This document shows, piece after piece, positions 1 through 12,600 of a stretch of 64,000 nt of DNA. The translations under genes and the position numbers were made by a program. The notes below the pieces were generated by a model. The model was not told the DNA's origin. It searched no databases and was given only the letters and a program-made list of their open reading frames with translations. Origin of the DNA: Apostichopus japonicus (Eukaryota > Echinodermata > Holothuroidea > Aspidochirotida > Stichopodidae); contig NC_092575.1 of assembly GCF_037975245.1 (NCBI RefSeq), forward strand, positions 20,785,841 through 20,849,840. The letters run 5' to 3'. Position 1 is the first letter of the stretch. Each line of letters starts with the position of its first letter.

Positions 1-139
1 TCCTGTGTCTTGAAAACGGGGCCAAGAATTTCACAGTTTTAGCCATTTCATGAAAAGTATAAATTGTGCTTAAAAAAACTACTGGCTTGTAAATATATAC
101 CCCAAAACTTGCTGGTTCGGGTATTTATGAACGACGATA

Positions 140-226
140 CTTACCTGTCTCCAACTACTATAACGCACTACCAGTGGCGTCTTGGTAGACTAGGAAAGTG
201 GGTTAGTGTAGTTGGAGACAGGTAAG
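140..226. repeat. 19-bp perfect inverted repeat with splice-donor-like ends
   Basis: CTTACCTGTCTCCAACTAC at 140-158 is repeated in perfect inverted form at 208-226, with a 49-bp spacer. Read outward, each arm ends in CAG-GTAAG, a consensus 5' splice donor, so one donor faces each strand. No coding frame is recognised next to either. Confidence 0.6.
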
Positions 227-979
227 AGAGGAGTGAAGTAAATAGGTTAAATCACATTAGTTATGGACCTAAGGTACTGGCTTTTGAGAGCAGTCCAAGT
301 ACTGTCTACTGTAAGGTGAAAGTCTGCGGTGACAATGGGCTTAAATACGTCGTCGTCGTCGGGTTACGGAAATCAGGATTCTTTGACTGATGACTGTTAA
401 CCGACTTATCATGTTTTCGCGTTCTAACTTTTGTAATATCTACAGTACTGGCAGAAAAATGCCAGTGGCGATTTTTCTTTCTACTTGAAAAGAGGCCAAC
501 AGGGATATCCACTAGCATTCAGCTAGTGAATAACCAGAGATTTTGAGGGCCTGGAATCAGTTGGACAATCAGAAAGAAACGTTACAAACTGATTGACAGT
601 TAATAGATTAAGTTACTTCATGATTAGATAATTAATCATTCGTGCGCATACCAGCAATGAGTGACCTATCTTGCTCCCATAGTACTGTACATGCACTGCA
701 TGGAACCGATCGAGTACGCATAATTACATAAATAATGACATTAATACTAATTATGCTGTTGTACTACACTACACAAACATGACACAGTAGGCTACCGAGG
801 TGTGTTGACTTTGTGTATGTAGTCTAGCGTTACAGCTGTGCATATATGCCGTACACATATGTAGAGCTCTAATTAAGAGATTGCAGCTCCCAATCCATAA
901 TCCCAAACTGTCTGTTTGGGATTTTCCTCACAAGCTCCTAACTTACAGACCTACACCGCTCACACATCAAATTGCATTC

Positions 980-1068
980 TACAGTACGTTGATCGAGAGA
1001 GAGAATGTCTCTGAGTCGTTCTTCGACGACAGTACGTCGAGAGAGAGAGAATGTATCCGAGTCGTTCT
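980..1068. repeat. Short tandem duplication, about 41-bp unit
   Basis: Two adjacent imperfect units each contain a CGAGAGAGAGAATGT core followed by GAGTCGTTCTTC. The frame open through them looks like simple repeat rather than protein. Confidence 0.55.
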
Positions 1069-1571
1069 TCATCGGCGAGGACGGTGCGTTAGATGAGGGA
1101 GGACGCTTAAGATGTCAAGCTCAAATTTGATTGGTTTAATTTATGGTATTGCATACTTAAAACACAGGTGTAATATATATAGTATATACAGTCCTTTCGA
1201 TGCTTAGTTTAGCTCATGTAGTGAAGGATCCTGGATCGGATTACCGCAGCTGTTACAAAAAATAAAATCAAGAATTTTACTGCAGTATTTTGGTTCACAA
1301 TATTTACTGTACAGTACAAGAATATGCAACACAGTACAGTACTGTAGATACTGTATGAACCCATCTGTGTCATCACATGTCAAAATAATACAGGGCTTCA
1401 AAATTTGGGCGATTTACTGGTATATAAATGCCTACAGGTGGAGTTTGCCATTGGGCCAATAGAAAGGGAATAAAAGGGCACAGACACTGACAAGTTTAAA
1501 CATTTAAAGAACTTAAACACATGTATGGTAGTCCAGTTAAAAACATTTGAATGATTTTCATATCTACTGTA

Positions 1572-1765
1572 ACATTAGCCACTGTATTACTGCTTATTAT
1601 CAGCAAATATTATTGAGCTGATCTGAAAATCCTATACGGTATTAACTGAAATATGTGTTGGAATTCAGGAAGATGCCAGTGAGAACTTGATTCAGCCTGT
1701 AGTTTTTTTTGAGCAATGGCCTTTTTGTTTAAGCTATTTGCTAAATTTGTGAAATAACTAGGCCT
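1572..1765. repeat. Dispersed repeat, copy 1 (second copy about 35702-35905)
   Basis: Aligned by eye with about 35702-35905: both contain AACATTAGCC, CTGCTTATTATCA, GCCAGTGAGAACT and a closing TAAGGCCTG or TAGGCCTG at corresponding places, with indels. No coding content is recognised. It is probably an old non-autonomous element. Confidence 0.55.
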
Positions 1766-3270
1766 GTTAACACCATGTGTGCATAGGCAACTCTTTTGTT
1801 TACATCCATTGTATCACTAACAATGATGCAATTGTACAGTTATTGTTGTGTGGGGACTGCAAACAGTGTGTGTTCTAATAGGGAAAGTGGCTTCTCCTGT
1901 CTATTGTGTACTGTAAATCCGCTCCTCGTAGATATTGGTAAATTTCTGAAACTCTTAACTCCCACGACAACACAACTCTTTAGTTTGACTAAAGTCAAGT
2001 TATATACAGTAGAAAAATATATAATATATATGGAAAATCTGCAAAGTTTCCTTAACTGCATTTGATATATATATACATGTGATTAATGATCTCAATATAT
2101 ATGAAGAAATTATGTAACTGAATCATTCATTATTTGCTGGCATGCACTTAGTTTGATCAATTTTAATATGCTTGTGAATAATATTCGTCTGTGTTTGGTA
2201 AAATTTTGTTGAAAAATCGACCAAACAAAGATAAGGCTGTTTTAACAAGAAATTTAATACTAGAAAAACAAATTACAACAGGTTGCTGTTTAGTATACCA
2301 TGCTATACATTCTTTTCTCCATGACGAGGCAGTTTAAGTTTGCCAGGTGTCTTGTGGACTATTGGTGACTCATTGTCATTCATAAAGGCAAAGTACACAG
2401 AACATGAAAAGGAACTTCCTCCTACAAAAGGTGTCATTCCCTATTAAAGATATCAGAGGTGGTGCTCCATGGAAAACAGGGTTCATTAAAAAATATGTAG
2501 TTTAACAAAATATATTTAAAAATATATAATCTTAACAAAATATTAATATTTAAAAATATATATTGTGGTAAATATAGAATTTGTACATAGAACTTTATAT
2601 TTCATTAAAATATATATATCATCAAAGTATAGGTCTTTGTAAAATTTTATATTTTATTTAGCAGTACTTTTAAATAGATGTTGTTTGATATGTATAACAC
2701 TGAGCGTTAGTAATATATTCCGTTTTGTCTTTCGATGTTAACAAATTTATTTATTAAAATTGTCTGCGAATAATACCCCAGGGATGAAATGTCTCTGTGA
2801 GCAAACATGCTTATTTGATAATTGACTGGAGCATGAGTGACCGACCGATGTTAAATTCAACTTTTACGGCATATTTTGGGGCCAGTACAGTTGGTGGTTA
2901 TGAAATCTAACATTTTTGGGATTGAACACTGTACAATGTATTAAAATATGCAGAATCCACAGTTGGAAAACCTTGGCAAACATCCAGACAAGGTTTGTGG
3001 GAAATTCGCATACCTGGTAGGAACCCACAATGCAAAAAGAAACCAGAACCCCCCCCCCCTCCCCTCCAACAAGATATAAGCAAGATACAGTATATAAGAA
3101 TAGTAATTAATATCATTTGAAAACAAATATAGAGAACCCAGATGTACTACTGCGGATTTGAAAAAAAAAAAAAATGAATCGATTGTTCTACTTTTCCGCT
3201 CCTCGTACAAGTAACCAGCCTACTCTTCTTATACATGTATCAGAAATGTGCGGAAATCCACATCAGATAA

Positions 3271-3342
3271 CGGTTCATGGTTTTACACTATAGCCGGATC
3301 TGATCTCCTTATCTTATCAGGAGATCAGATTACCAGTGAACC
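3271..3342. repeat. Hairpin-forming inverted repeat
   Basis: Perfect 12-bp arms ATCTGATCTCCT (3298-3309) and AGGAGATCAGAT (3319-3330) with a 9-bp loop. Outer arms ACGGTTCATGG and CCAGTGAACCGT extend the pairing imperfectly. It may be a small foldback element or the remains of a MITE. Confidence 0.55.
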
Positions 3343-3639
3343 GTAACATGCCTTGACCATTTTACCATTTAATAGCTCAATAGCATTAACAATTAACAAC
3401 ATAAACATTCAAAATCAATACTGTAATTGACTCAATGTGTGGAAAGTTGGGAACTTGATTATACAGTAGTAAACCGAAATGATAGCACATGGCAGTTGTT
3501 AGCGAATGACTACTACAATTGTGATATTCAAAGCCAACTTGTATTTTACTGACATCTAAAAGTGTGCAGGCTACAGATTTGTATATTACTATTACTTTAA
3601 AGTCTACTTAAGACCCATCTTTTCACTTGTTCTTTTGTA

Positions 3640-3737
3640 AGTTAATCTGCTTTCTTTGTAAAGCGCCTCGAGCAGTGACTTTTGTCTACCGATTTGGCGC
3701 TATATAAGTCTCATTTATTATGATTATTATTATTATA
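3640..3737 (+). mobile_element. SINE 3' end fragment
   Basis: It contains GTAAAGCGCCTCGAG, then TTTGGCGCTATATAAGTC and a run of ATTATTATTATTA. The same tail layout closes the SINE at 5618-5930. The tRNA-like head is absent, so this is a 5'-truncated copy. Confidence 0.6.
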
Positions 3738-5617
3738 CTGTATTTGAAAGTGTAATATGTGTGGTATAAAGACACAAGTCATTGCTGTTGGTGAACTGTG
3801 GATGGATTGTATCCATCTGGTATTAACCAGTATCATTTGCTGCCAATTTGTGTGGGAACCATGGTTGTAAAATTTCCATGTTGAGCCCACCACTTGGCAA
3901 CATCTGTACATACTAGTCAGTGATATTGCTGGAAATATTTGCCCCACATTTGACCTTTAGTACTCAATAACCATAAATTTTATAGCTTACAGTACAGCTG
4001 TGATAGAAATTGTACAGGTCTGTTTCTCGGTTGTATTCTTACATTAGGCCCCAAAAGTCAGGAAAAAATGTTATAAAACCAGACTACCATCAGCCAACCT
4101 AGAAATGACTGAGGTATTTCTGTTTAAGTTAAGGGGAGGGATCAAGGTTTTTTTTAAAAGGGGATTTGAAAATTTACCCCAAGTTAGCCACATTTTTTTA
4201 CAGCATGCTAATATTTATCGTACACTTTCAGATTTCAGTGGTGTGTTTCTTGAACAGTTTTAACGATTATTCATACTGTTGTACATAGCTTTGGGAGTTA
4301 ATATTGTTACAGTGACAATGTGACACTCCCTTTAGTATAAAAGAGTTGGATTGGGGTTATTGCAAGGTCAAGAGAGAATTAAAAAAGGGCCATGCTGAGA
4401 ATGTCACACTACTCTGTACAGTATACTGGCATGTAGAATAGCAGACTAGGTAGGGGTGATAAAGTTATTTGAAAACTAAAGAAACAAAGTTCATTGTTTT
4501 GAAAGAGGAAGTGGATTTAAAGACAGAAAGTAAAGATTGTAAAAAAAAGGTTTAGTTGGTGTCTGATGGTACAATTGGTGCCCAGTACTTGAGGAAAAGA
4601 CATTCATTTAATGAATGATTCTGCTCACAGACTCCTTAAAACAACTGCACACATTTGTTCCACTGTGTCTAGAGTGACCTAGTAACCTTTGACATTACAG
4701 TCACTATGCAATATTGTATTAATTATCTCATCATGGGATGATATAGCTGGTAGTAAAATGTAGTTACACAGAAATCATTGATATTTCAAAGTTGTGTGAA
4801 TATGTTAGTAGTGGGTGGGGGGGGGGGGTTAAAGGAGAGTTAAAAGTCAAAGAAAAAGGAAGAAGATATTTCTTAAAGAATGACATAAGAATTATTAAAA
4901 AACAGATTTTGTTATGCTATCATATCTGAAGCAAAATTTCTTGTGAAAATAGAGAATATGCAGCAACATCATTGCATATATAAAGGAATTCAACACATTT
5001 ATATTGCAGAGCTGTTTACGGTAGTAGTTCGTGGAGTCAAAAGCGGCCAAAACTTTTCCAAACCTGGATTTTTGGTCGATAACCCAGGTTTATCTAAATG
5101 AATTTGATAAATCCAGTTTTATCAGTCAAAAATCCCAAAAGGTCGCAAGTGTTTTTCAAGTTTTACAGAGTTTCTCTTTTGTGATATTACGCCTGTCATC
5201 GTTACAGACTGAGTGATTGTGCATTTCTTAACACATACTAGCTAATTGTTTATATAATATGTATCCTTGAACCTAACTTTATAAATGCAGTTCGTGGTAT
5301 TGACTTTTAAAATCACTGAAGCTTGGAGCTTCTGTCCTCTGTAGAATAGAAACACAATAGATTGTCAAACTGTGATAATTAAGCTGTGTATTGTTGTTTA
5401 CTTTATTGATGTAAAACATTGTCTGGTGTAAGACGGTAACGACTGTAAGAGTTGAGTTTATTTGAACACCTTCTCAATAGCATGGAGGTATGTATTGGGA
5501 AGTTTTGATTCCCGTGATGAATGTATGTGATGGGGATGTATGCAACACCTTTGCCTGAAAATGAACTTGGTGGGAAGAGTAAGTGGAGCTCATGAAATTT
5601 GCTTGAATAGGCAATTA

Positions 5618-5930
5618 GAGAGCCTGGTGGCCATTTGGCTAAGGCGTCAGACTTGTGATCCAAGGGATTGCTGGTGTTCGATTCCTGCCTAGTTCATTAC
5701 GTTGTGTCTGTGGGCAAGATGCTTTATCTCAATTGCCTCTCTCCTCCCAGGGGTTAAATGGGCACCTGTGAGGTAACTTGTCATTGGGTGCAGCATGTAA
5801 CTGCACCCAACTGGAGGGATTGTCTCCTGGACAGGTTATCATTGATCAGGGGTAATTATAACTTCTGTAAAGCGCTTTGAAATCTTGGTATAAAGTGCTA
5901 TATTAATCGAACATTATTATTATGAAGATG
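5618..5930 (+). mobile_element. tRNA-derived SINE, near full length
   Basis: The head resembles a tRNA: an A-box-like GGCCATTTGGCTAAGGC at about 5629 and a B-box-like GGTGTTCGATTCC at 5673-5685, the internal RNA polymerase III promoter elements. The body contains GTTGTGTCTGTGGGCAAG and GAGGGATTGTCTCC. The tail has GTAAAGCGCTTTGAAAT, a TATAAAGTGCTATATTAA segment and (ATT)n. A minus-strand copy at about 26614-26950 shares head, body and tail, and a tail fragment lies at about 10796-10898. Confidence 0.75.
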
Positions 5931-6532
5931 AAGTCAGTTTTCCATTTCTGAGATGCCCCTTAGTTAGTTACCCTTCAGTGAGATGTCCATTTGGGTTATA
6001 AGAAGTCATCATTTGCATGAAAATTTGGTAAACAAGCAGTATTAGTGAACCACCTGGTTGGATGGTACAGTAGGTGCCCCTGTAATAATTCTAGCTATCT
6101 GTTTAGGAGGTCAAAGGTCATTTGAGGTCTAAAGTAGTCAACTTTCAGAAACCTTGAACATAAGCTTAAGTTAATTTTTCAGCTTTGGTGAATCTCATAC
6201 TTGAAATGTCTATACCTTGATATAAGTTCCTGATTACTGCTGTTGGTGTGTCGGTGGAGTCTTTGTTTGAGCATGTTATTAATTAAATTTCAAAATATAG
6301 CTTGATTTCTACCACACAGATGAAAACATGTGTTTTTGCATTGCCGTATTGTACTAGCAATCAACAGAATGCAATTAGCAATCGATGTCTTTAATTATTT
6401 CTTATTTGCTGTGAAGACACCATCATATTATATGCGTTTAATTATGTAATAATAAGTATACCATAGGCTTTGTATTATATATTTGAATTACAATAAATCA
6501 GTATTCTTCTTATTTTCATTCTTTTTCTCTAG

Positions 6533-6686
6533 AATTCCTTATCTACCAAGTTCAAGATCCAAGGAATACCAACCTTTGTCCTTCTCGATGGAGCCACTGG
6601 ATCCATCGTCACCAGCGATGGTAGGAGTTCCGTCTTGGAGGACCCCAAGGGAGAAAACTTTCCCTGGAAGCCCAAGCCATTCTCAG
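6533..6686 (+). CDS. NXN: NXN exon (first one seen)
   Basis: The acceptor is TTTCTCTAG before 6533 and the donor GTGAGG starts at 6687. It begins in phase 0 and ends after one base of a Glu codon. It encodes residues 1-51 of the visible part, including [14 protein letters not shown] and [10 protein letters not shown], which match the end of the first thioredoxin-like unit of vertebrate NXN. Confidence 0.9.
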
Positions 6687-9600
6687 GTGAGGTTATACAC
6701 CCACCCCCCTCCCCTCCCCTCCCTCCCCCCTTGTGACTGGATGTTATCCCTGACCTATGATTGTCTCGTACCCTTTGCCCCTACGGTTGTATGAAGACAT
6801 TTAAAATGACCAACTACTGTGTTTGTTTCAATCTGATGTTCTCCATATTGTAGGAAGCCATCAAGACAGATCTGGCCATTTGAAAGATTTAAGTCTGGCC
6901 TGGGACAAAATTAATCAGCCCAGGATCTTGCAATAATCTGTTATTCCAGGCCCTTAAGGCCCTAGGCTTTGAGCACTCTACCTGCCTACCCAGCACATTG
7001 ATCAGTGTAAGATATGAGGAGAATTTCGGGTCTCTCTTGGCCTTTGTATTTTACCTATGTCTTTTGCTGGCTCCTAAGCTAGAACTTAAAAAAGGCCCTG
7101 GTTTAGATGGTGCAGTACCCCCAAACAATATCCCAAACAGGTAAGTTTTGGAAATTATATGGCTTGATCAGAGTGTGGGAAAATAAATAAACTTTGTCCC
7201 TTCTGTTACTGTTACTTGTCATTCAGCCTCTGAAGAAGATTCCTGCTAGGATCTAAACGTCAGGCCAACTTACTTTTACACATTCTATTACACAGGGCTC
7301 TCTAGTGGATCAGCAGTTTGCTAACAGTTTTATTTTATTTTTATTTTTAAAATAAACTTAGTAATTCAAATTTTGTTTAGCATTATTGAAGACTCTGCAT
7401 TCATTCATCTCATTGAATACGACAGTCCCTGTGTTGAAAACTGCTGTACATGTGTCCACTTTCAAAACAACTTGACTATTTTGTACAGCATTTTTGCGAT
7501 GCTATACAGTACTTGATGAATTATTCTCTGGAGTGGTGGCCAAAATTTTACAACCTGACGAAAAAAAATTCTTTTATGGTTTTCAGGTGTGAAATGTGTG
7601 CTCTAAGACATTTTTATATAACGGTACAACAAGGAAGTAAAAAAAAAAAAAAAACCTTCCTTGTATTAAAAAAAAAAGAAATTGTAGCAAGATAAAGATT
7701 CCCCTTAATATCTATTTCAATCTTTTCAGAGGTCATCAAAGGGAAACTTTTGAAGAATACTGGCGAGGAATGTACGGACGAGGCACTGAAGGGTAAAGTA
7801 CTCGGGATATACTTCTCTGCCCATTGGGTAAGTCTTATATTTATGGAATATTTAAGAAAAGAGCCGTTATTAATATGGAATGATTTTCCCGGTGACCTAC
7901 AACAAAACTGCTCTTTTCAAACCTGGGCCAAATTTATGCGGTTTAGTAAAAAGAAAATTAAAAATGTCTGGAAGATACAAGAGAGCTTGGAGTAGCATTT
8001 AAAGCCCCTCTGTCTATCGGATGTGTCACATTTTGGAAAAAGCAACAACCAGATAGTATCGGGGCAATAATTTGAAACTGTCTTTCAAATTTGCCTGTTG
8101 TCATTGCCACACGTGTGTATTGAAGCAAAGCACGGCAGAGGGTTTTGAAGAAATGTATGTATGCCATCATTTTTCGTGCTAGCCAGAAATGCAAATATCA
8201 TCGGAGGATCAATTTGATCTGGTATCGTATCGTATAAACAGAGGACTCTCAAAAGTACTATTGAAACCGACTCTATTGCCACTTGAACAAGAAAAGCTAA
8301 GTATTCTTAGCAATCTATGTAGTTTTTATCCTTCTTTTCTTACTTTTCATTTACTTCAGTGTCCGCCTTGCAAAGGCTTCACTCCTCGACTGGTGGATTT
8401 CTATAATAAAGTGAACGAAGCGGGAAAGAACTTTGAGATCGTATTTTCGTCCGGGGATCGAAACGAAGCGTCTTTTAAGGAGTACTTTGCTACCATGCCG
8501 TGGCTTGCCCTCCCTTTCCAAGACCAACGAGCTAAGCAACTGTCGGCAATATTTGAAGTTTCAGGTGAGTCTTGACATACTGTACTATGAGGCCCGCATG
8601 TACCCCTGTGTAACCTATTAGGTAAAGCCAATGCCTGTCTTCCCATACTATGAGGCGAGCACCAGTGTGTGATCCCATCAGGTTAGCCATATATGCCAGT
8701 GAAACTATTCCCACTCGCTGTATGAATTACCGTCTTTGTGGCAAACTTAAGGTACCGTAAGTAACAGCCTGTCCGGTACATGACTGCCTGCGAGTGTTAA
8801 ACAGCCTAGGTAGCCTATTAGGTACTTAGTCTGTATAATCTACAGTAACACCCTTTTTTATCTCAATAGGTACATCACTCCATATATAATCCACTGTATG
8901 TATCTGCAAGTAATAAACAGCTTAGGTAGCCTATTAGGTACTTAGTCTGTATAATCTACACTAACACCCTTTTTATCTCAATAGGTACATCACTCCATAT
9001 ATAATCCACTGTATGTATCTGCAAGTATTAAACAGCCTAGGTTAGCCTATTACATAAGTGCTGCCTGTGTTACCATTTAGTAGGACGCATCACTGTGTGT
9101 GTAGCCTATAAGATACTGTAAGCCACCTGTCTGTGTAGCAAATTAGGAAAGTCATCATCTGCGTATCGACTCTGGTAAGGTACTGACTGCGTATATAATT
9201 TAGTCACAGTCTGTGTAGCCCGTTTAGTCACTGGCTATGAAGCCCATTTAGTCACTGGCTATGTAGCTTGTTTAGTCACTGCCGTGGAGCCCATCTTGGC
9301 ACCATTTGCATAGGCCTTGTAGTCACTGCCCTGTGTAGCCCGTTTCGTCACCGTATGTGTAGCCCATTCAGTCATTGTTTGTGTAGCTTATGTAGTCAAG
9401 GCCTGTTTATCCCACTTAATCACTGCCTGTGGAGTCCATCTTGGCACCATTTGCATAGGCCATGTAGTCACTGCCCTGTGTAGCCTGTTTCGTCACTGTT
9501 TATATAGCCCACGTAGGCAAGGCCTGTGAATCCCATTTATTCACTGTGCAGGTCGTTTAGTCACTGATTGTGTACTTCATGTTGTCATATTCTATGTATC

Positions 9601-12600
9601 CCACTTAGACTCTGTCTGTGTAGCGCGTATTTATTCACTGTTTGTGTAGCCTATTTAGTCACTGATTGTGTAGCTCATGTAATCACTGTTTGTGTAGCCT
9701 ATTTGGGTACTGTCTGTGTAGCCCATTGACTAAGTCTTTGCCTGTCACTGAGTGACCTGACACTTTGATTAACTTTGAGTCAGAGTAATGTATCGTGATG
9801 TGTTGTATAATCTGCATGTGGTTTAGACAGTGAGTTTTGGAAGTAACGATCCAACTTTTGAATACGGCTTTTTGCCCCAGTTATGTGATATTCTGCTGTT
9901 CTGTGTATATATTTACTTCATTGCATTGTGAAAAAAAGGCAACCTTTAACAACAACTCATAATTGGATACATGTATGTCATTTTGTTGAACAAAGTCTGT
10001 GGAAAGGTTTCATACAGGTGTGGTAAAAATTCTTTTAAAAGACCAACTCATATTGTTTTAACCGTGTTATTCACTTCTCATCTGCTCCTCCTATTGTTTT
10101 AACAGTGTTATTAATTTCTCATCTGCTCCTCATATTGTTTTAACTGTGTTTATTTACTTCTCAGGCATCCCGATGTTGATAATCATAGATGAATATGGTA
10201 AGGTGATCACCAGTCAGGGAAGGGCCGCGGTCACATCGGACAAGGAAGGAAAGGTAAGTGCACTTGTCCTGACAACTTTATTTCTGAAGAAAAAACATTT
10301 GAGGGCATTTTCTTAACCTGAGGAGTTTCAAAACCTCTCCTAGCCAAAAATGTGTTTGTTTCCTTCAAAAATTTCCTTGCATGGTTCTGCTTGTTTCGGG
10401 GAATAATTTTGTCGGCATAAACACACCAAAATGTAACACCAACATGGGTAAACTTGCACATGAGTTTTATCGTGGATCAGTATTTACACCAAGACCTATT
10501 AATTAATATTGTCTGCATAGTTGGATATAAAAATAAATTTGTTGTTTAACTTGCCGTTGCAAGATACTAATGATAAATTAGTCCCTGTGTTTGTGTAACG
10601 TCATAGCATATCCTCTCTATTAACTTAATTTTTGACCTAAAGAAACTGTAATTTTAATGATTTTCATTTCTGTTTGGTAGGATTTTCCATGGAAGCCTAA
10701 GCCTGTCGAACTGCTGACCGAAATGAATGTGAAAACAGTGAACTCTGAACCGTGTCTGGTGTTCTTCGCGGGTGAGTATCATGTTAATGTGTTTGACAGG
10801 TTATCGTTGACCGGGATAATATCGTTGTAAAGCGCATAGAAATGCATTTGCATATAGTTGCGCTCTATAAATGAATATATTATTATTATTATTATTAATC
10901 AGACTTACGTAGAGTAAGAAGAAAAAGCTTTGGAGTGGGTAACTAAACTGGATAGTTCTGGATAATACATTTCTTTGGTTTTTTCTTTTTCATTTTTTTC
11001 TTTTTTGTCATTACGTATATGATCATTCTTTAAATTGTATAATGTTATCTTATGTAACGTAAGTACAGTTACATGGTTTATTTGTGTGTGCAACCTTTGT
11101 TTTATTGCATGTATTGTTCATTATTTTTTTCTTTCCTTATTGTCTTAGTACGGGGGTCTGCTTCGTAAGAGCCTCGGCTTTCTCAGACCTCCTCCACTTG
11201 TCACATACATTTTCTTCTATTATTGTGTAATATATTTTGAATGTGGAAACAAATGACATCCAGTGTCAAATCTCTCAGCTTAGAAATAAATTTTAAAAAA
11301 CATAGTTCCCAGGAAATACCAAACAGGTGTTGTAAGATACTCAATTTGCTAATTACACCAACCTTGGTGTTGCATTTTACACCACCCTTCACCATCTGTC
11401 ATGATTTTCTTAGTGTCCAGCTACCATATCTTTGATTCTGAAATTATGCAACGGTCCATTTGTCCAATCCCAAATGTTAAAACACTGGACATATTTGACA
11501 CTTACTCAACTGGAATCCCAAACAAGTCAAAGAAAAGCCAGCTGCCTTTTGCAGTAGAGTTGTTATATATATATATAGCTACCGCATAGAATGCTCCGCC
11601 CCATTAACAGACTGAAAACCCAGAAACGGGGCTCATTTGCAAATTCGGAAAAGTAATCCGGAACAGGTCAAAGAGACTGACCCTGTTTTCTTGTCGCTCT
11701 GGCCCAGTGGCGGAGCGTCCATACAGTCAGGGGGGCGGATGCCCCCCCTGACGGACTCAAATGGACTGCTGGCGCCCTTTTCAGCTATTCACCACTTTCT
11801 ACTTATTCGCCATTATTTACTTTTTTATTGCGCTCTCATCTACCTATTGACATTTGTCACATTTTGTTGGCGATGACACCTATTTATTCTTCGTTTATCT
11901 GCAAATTAGCAAGGCCCGGAAAGGGTCATTTCCGGTGATACAGGGAGTATCTTTACTCAAAAAATTTCTGTACGCTCTGCGCCAACCTGTGGTGGTGCTC
12001 CGCTTAGATAAAGTCGAAAGCACCCATACAGACCATTCTCGCCCCCTCTGACCAATACCCCTAAGCTCCGCCACTGCGTGAAACCACTTAGTTATCTTGG
12101 GTTGAATGAAACTCCTCTCATGCTAAGATTTCTCTTTTCATCACGATGTGGCTTTCCAATTTTAATACTTATTTTTTTATTAATCACAGAGTTATGGGTA
12201 CCGCAAATGGTCAGAGATTTACAGTTGTATAAAAAGTAACCATCTAACCGGTACCGTTAAGTATATTCAGGGACGTAGCCAGGGAGGAGCAATGGCAGCG
12301 ATCGCCCCCCCCCCCCCCTCAACCATTTTGAGAACCCTGAAAAAATAAAATTGAACTAAAAGCAGGAAATATCATTAAAGCCCTCTTTTCAGGTTGAAAG
12401 AAGCTACACGACCCTTGTTTCCCCTAAATGTTTCCCCTAAAAGTTCGTCTGCTATACGAAATACAACACTGTTATTATAGTTTATTTCCTGCAACGTGGG
12501 AGGCAATTTGAGCAAAACTTTTCTTTGTTCATCATGGCGCTACATGAAGTGTAATAACGCTCCTCTGGGGAGGCGGGGGGGGGGGAGTGCCCCTTTTAAA

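Larger units (their letters stand above)
1..6532. other. Presumed NXN intron / 5' region, no recognised exon
   Basis: I find no exon here that matches the N-terminal part of nucleoredoxin, which is missing from the gene downstream, so this is probably intron (known vertebrate NXN genes have a long first intron). It holds a 19-bp inverted repeat (140-158 / 208-226), a tandem duplication with GAGA runs (about 980-1068), a dispersed repeat (about 1572-1765), very AT-rich DNA (about 2490-2760), a hairpin (3298-3330), a SINE tail (about 3640-3737), a poly-G run (4817-4828) and a full SINE (about 5618-5930). Confidence 0.5.

Noticed and set aside
5031-5216. Possible missing 5' NXN exon after TTATATTGCAG at about 5009
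   Set aside because: An acceptor-like site is present, but the reading frames show no MPWLALP-type or thioredoxin-fold block and no matching donor.
6483-6794. A 103-codon + strand frame over the first NXN exon
   Set aside because: It is out of frame with NXN; the frame that matches the family reads [14 protein letters not shown] between the splice sites 6533 and 6686.
8580-9760. CRISPR-like regular repeats
   Set aside because: The units are adjacent and degenerate without unique spacers, in an animal intron; an ordinary minisatellite.
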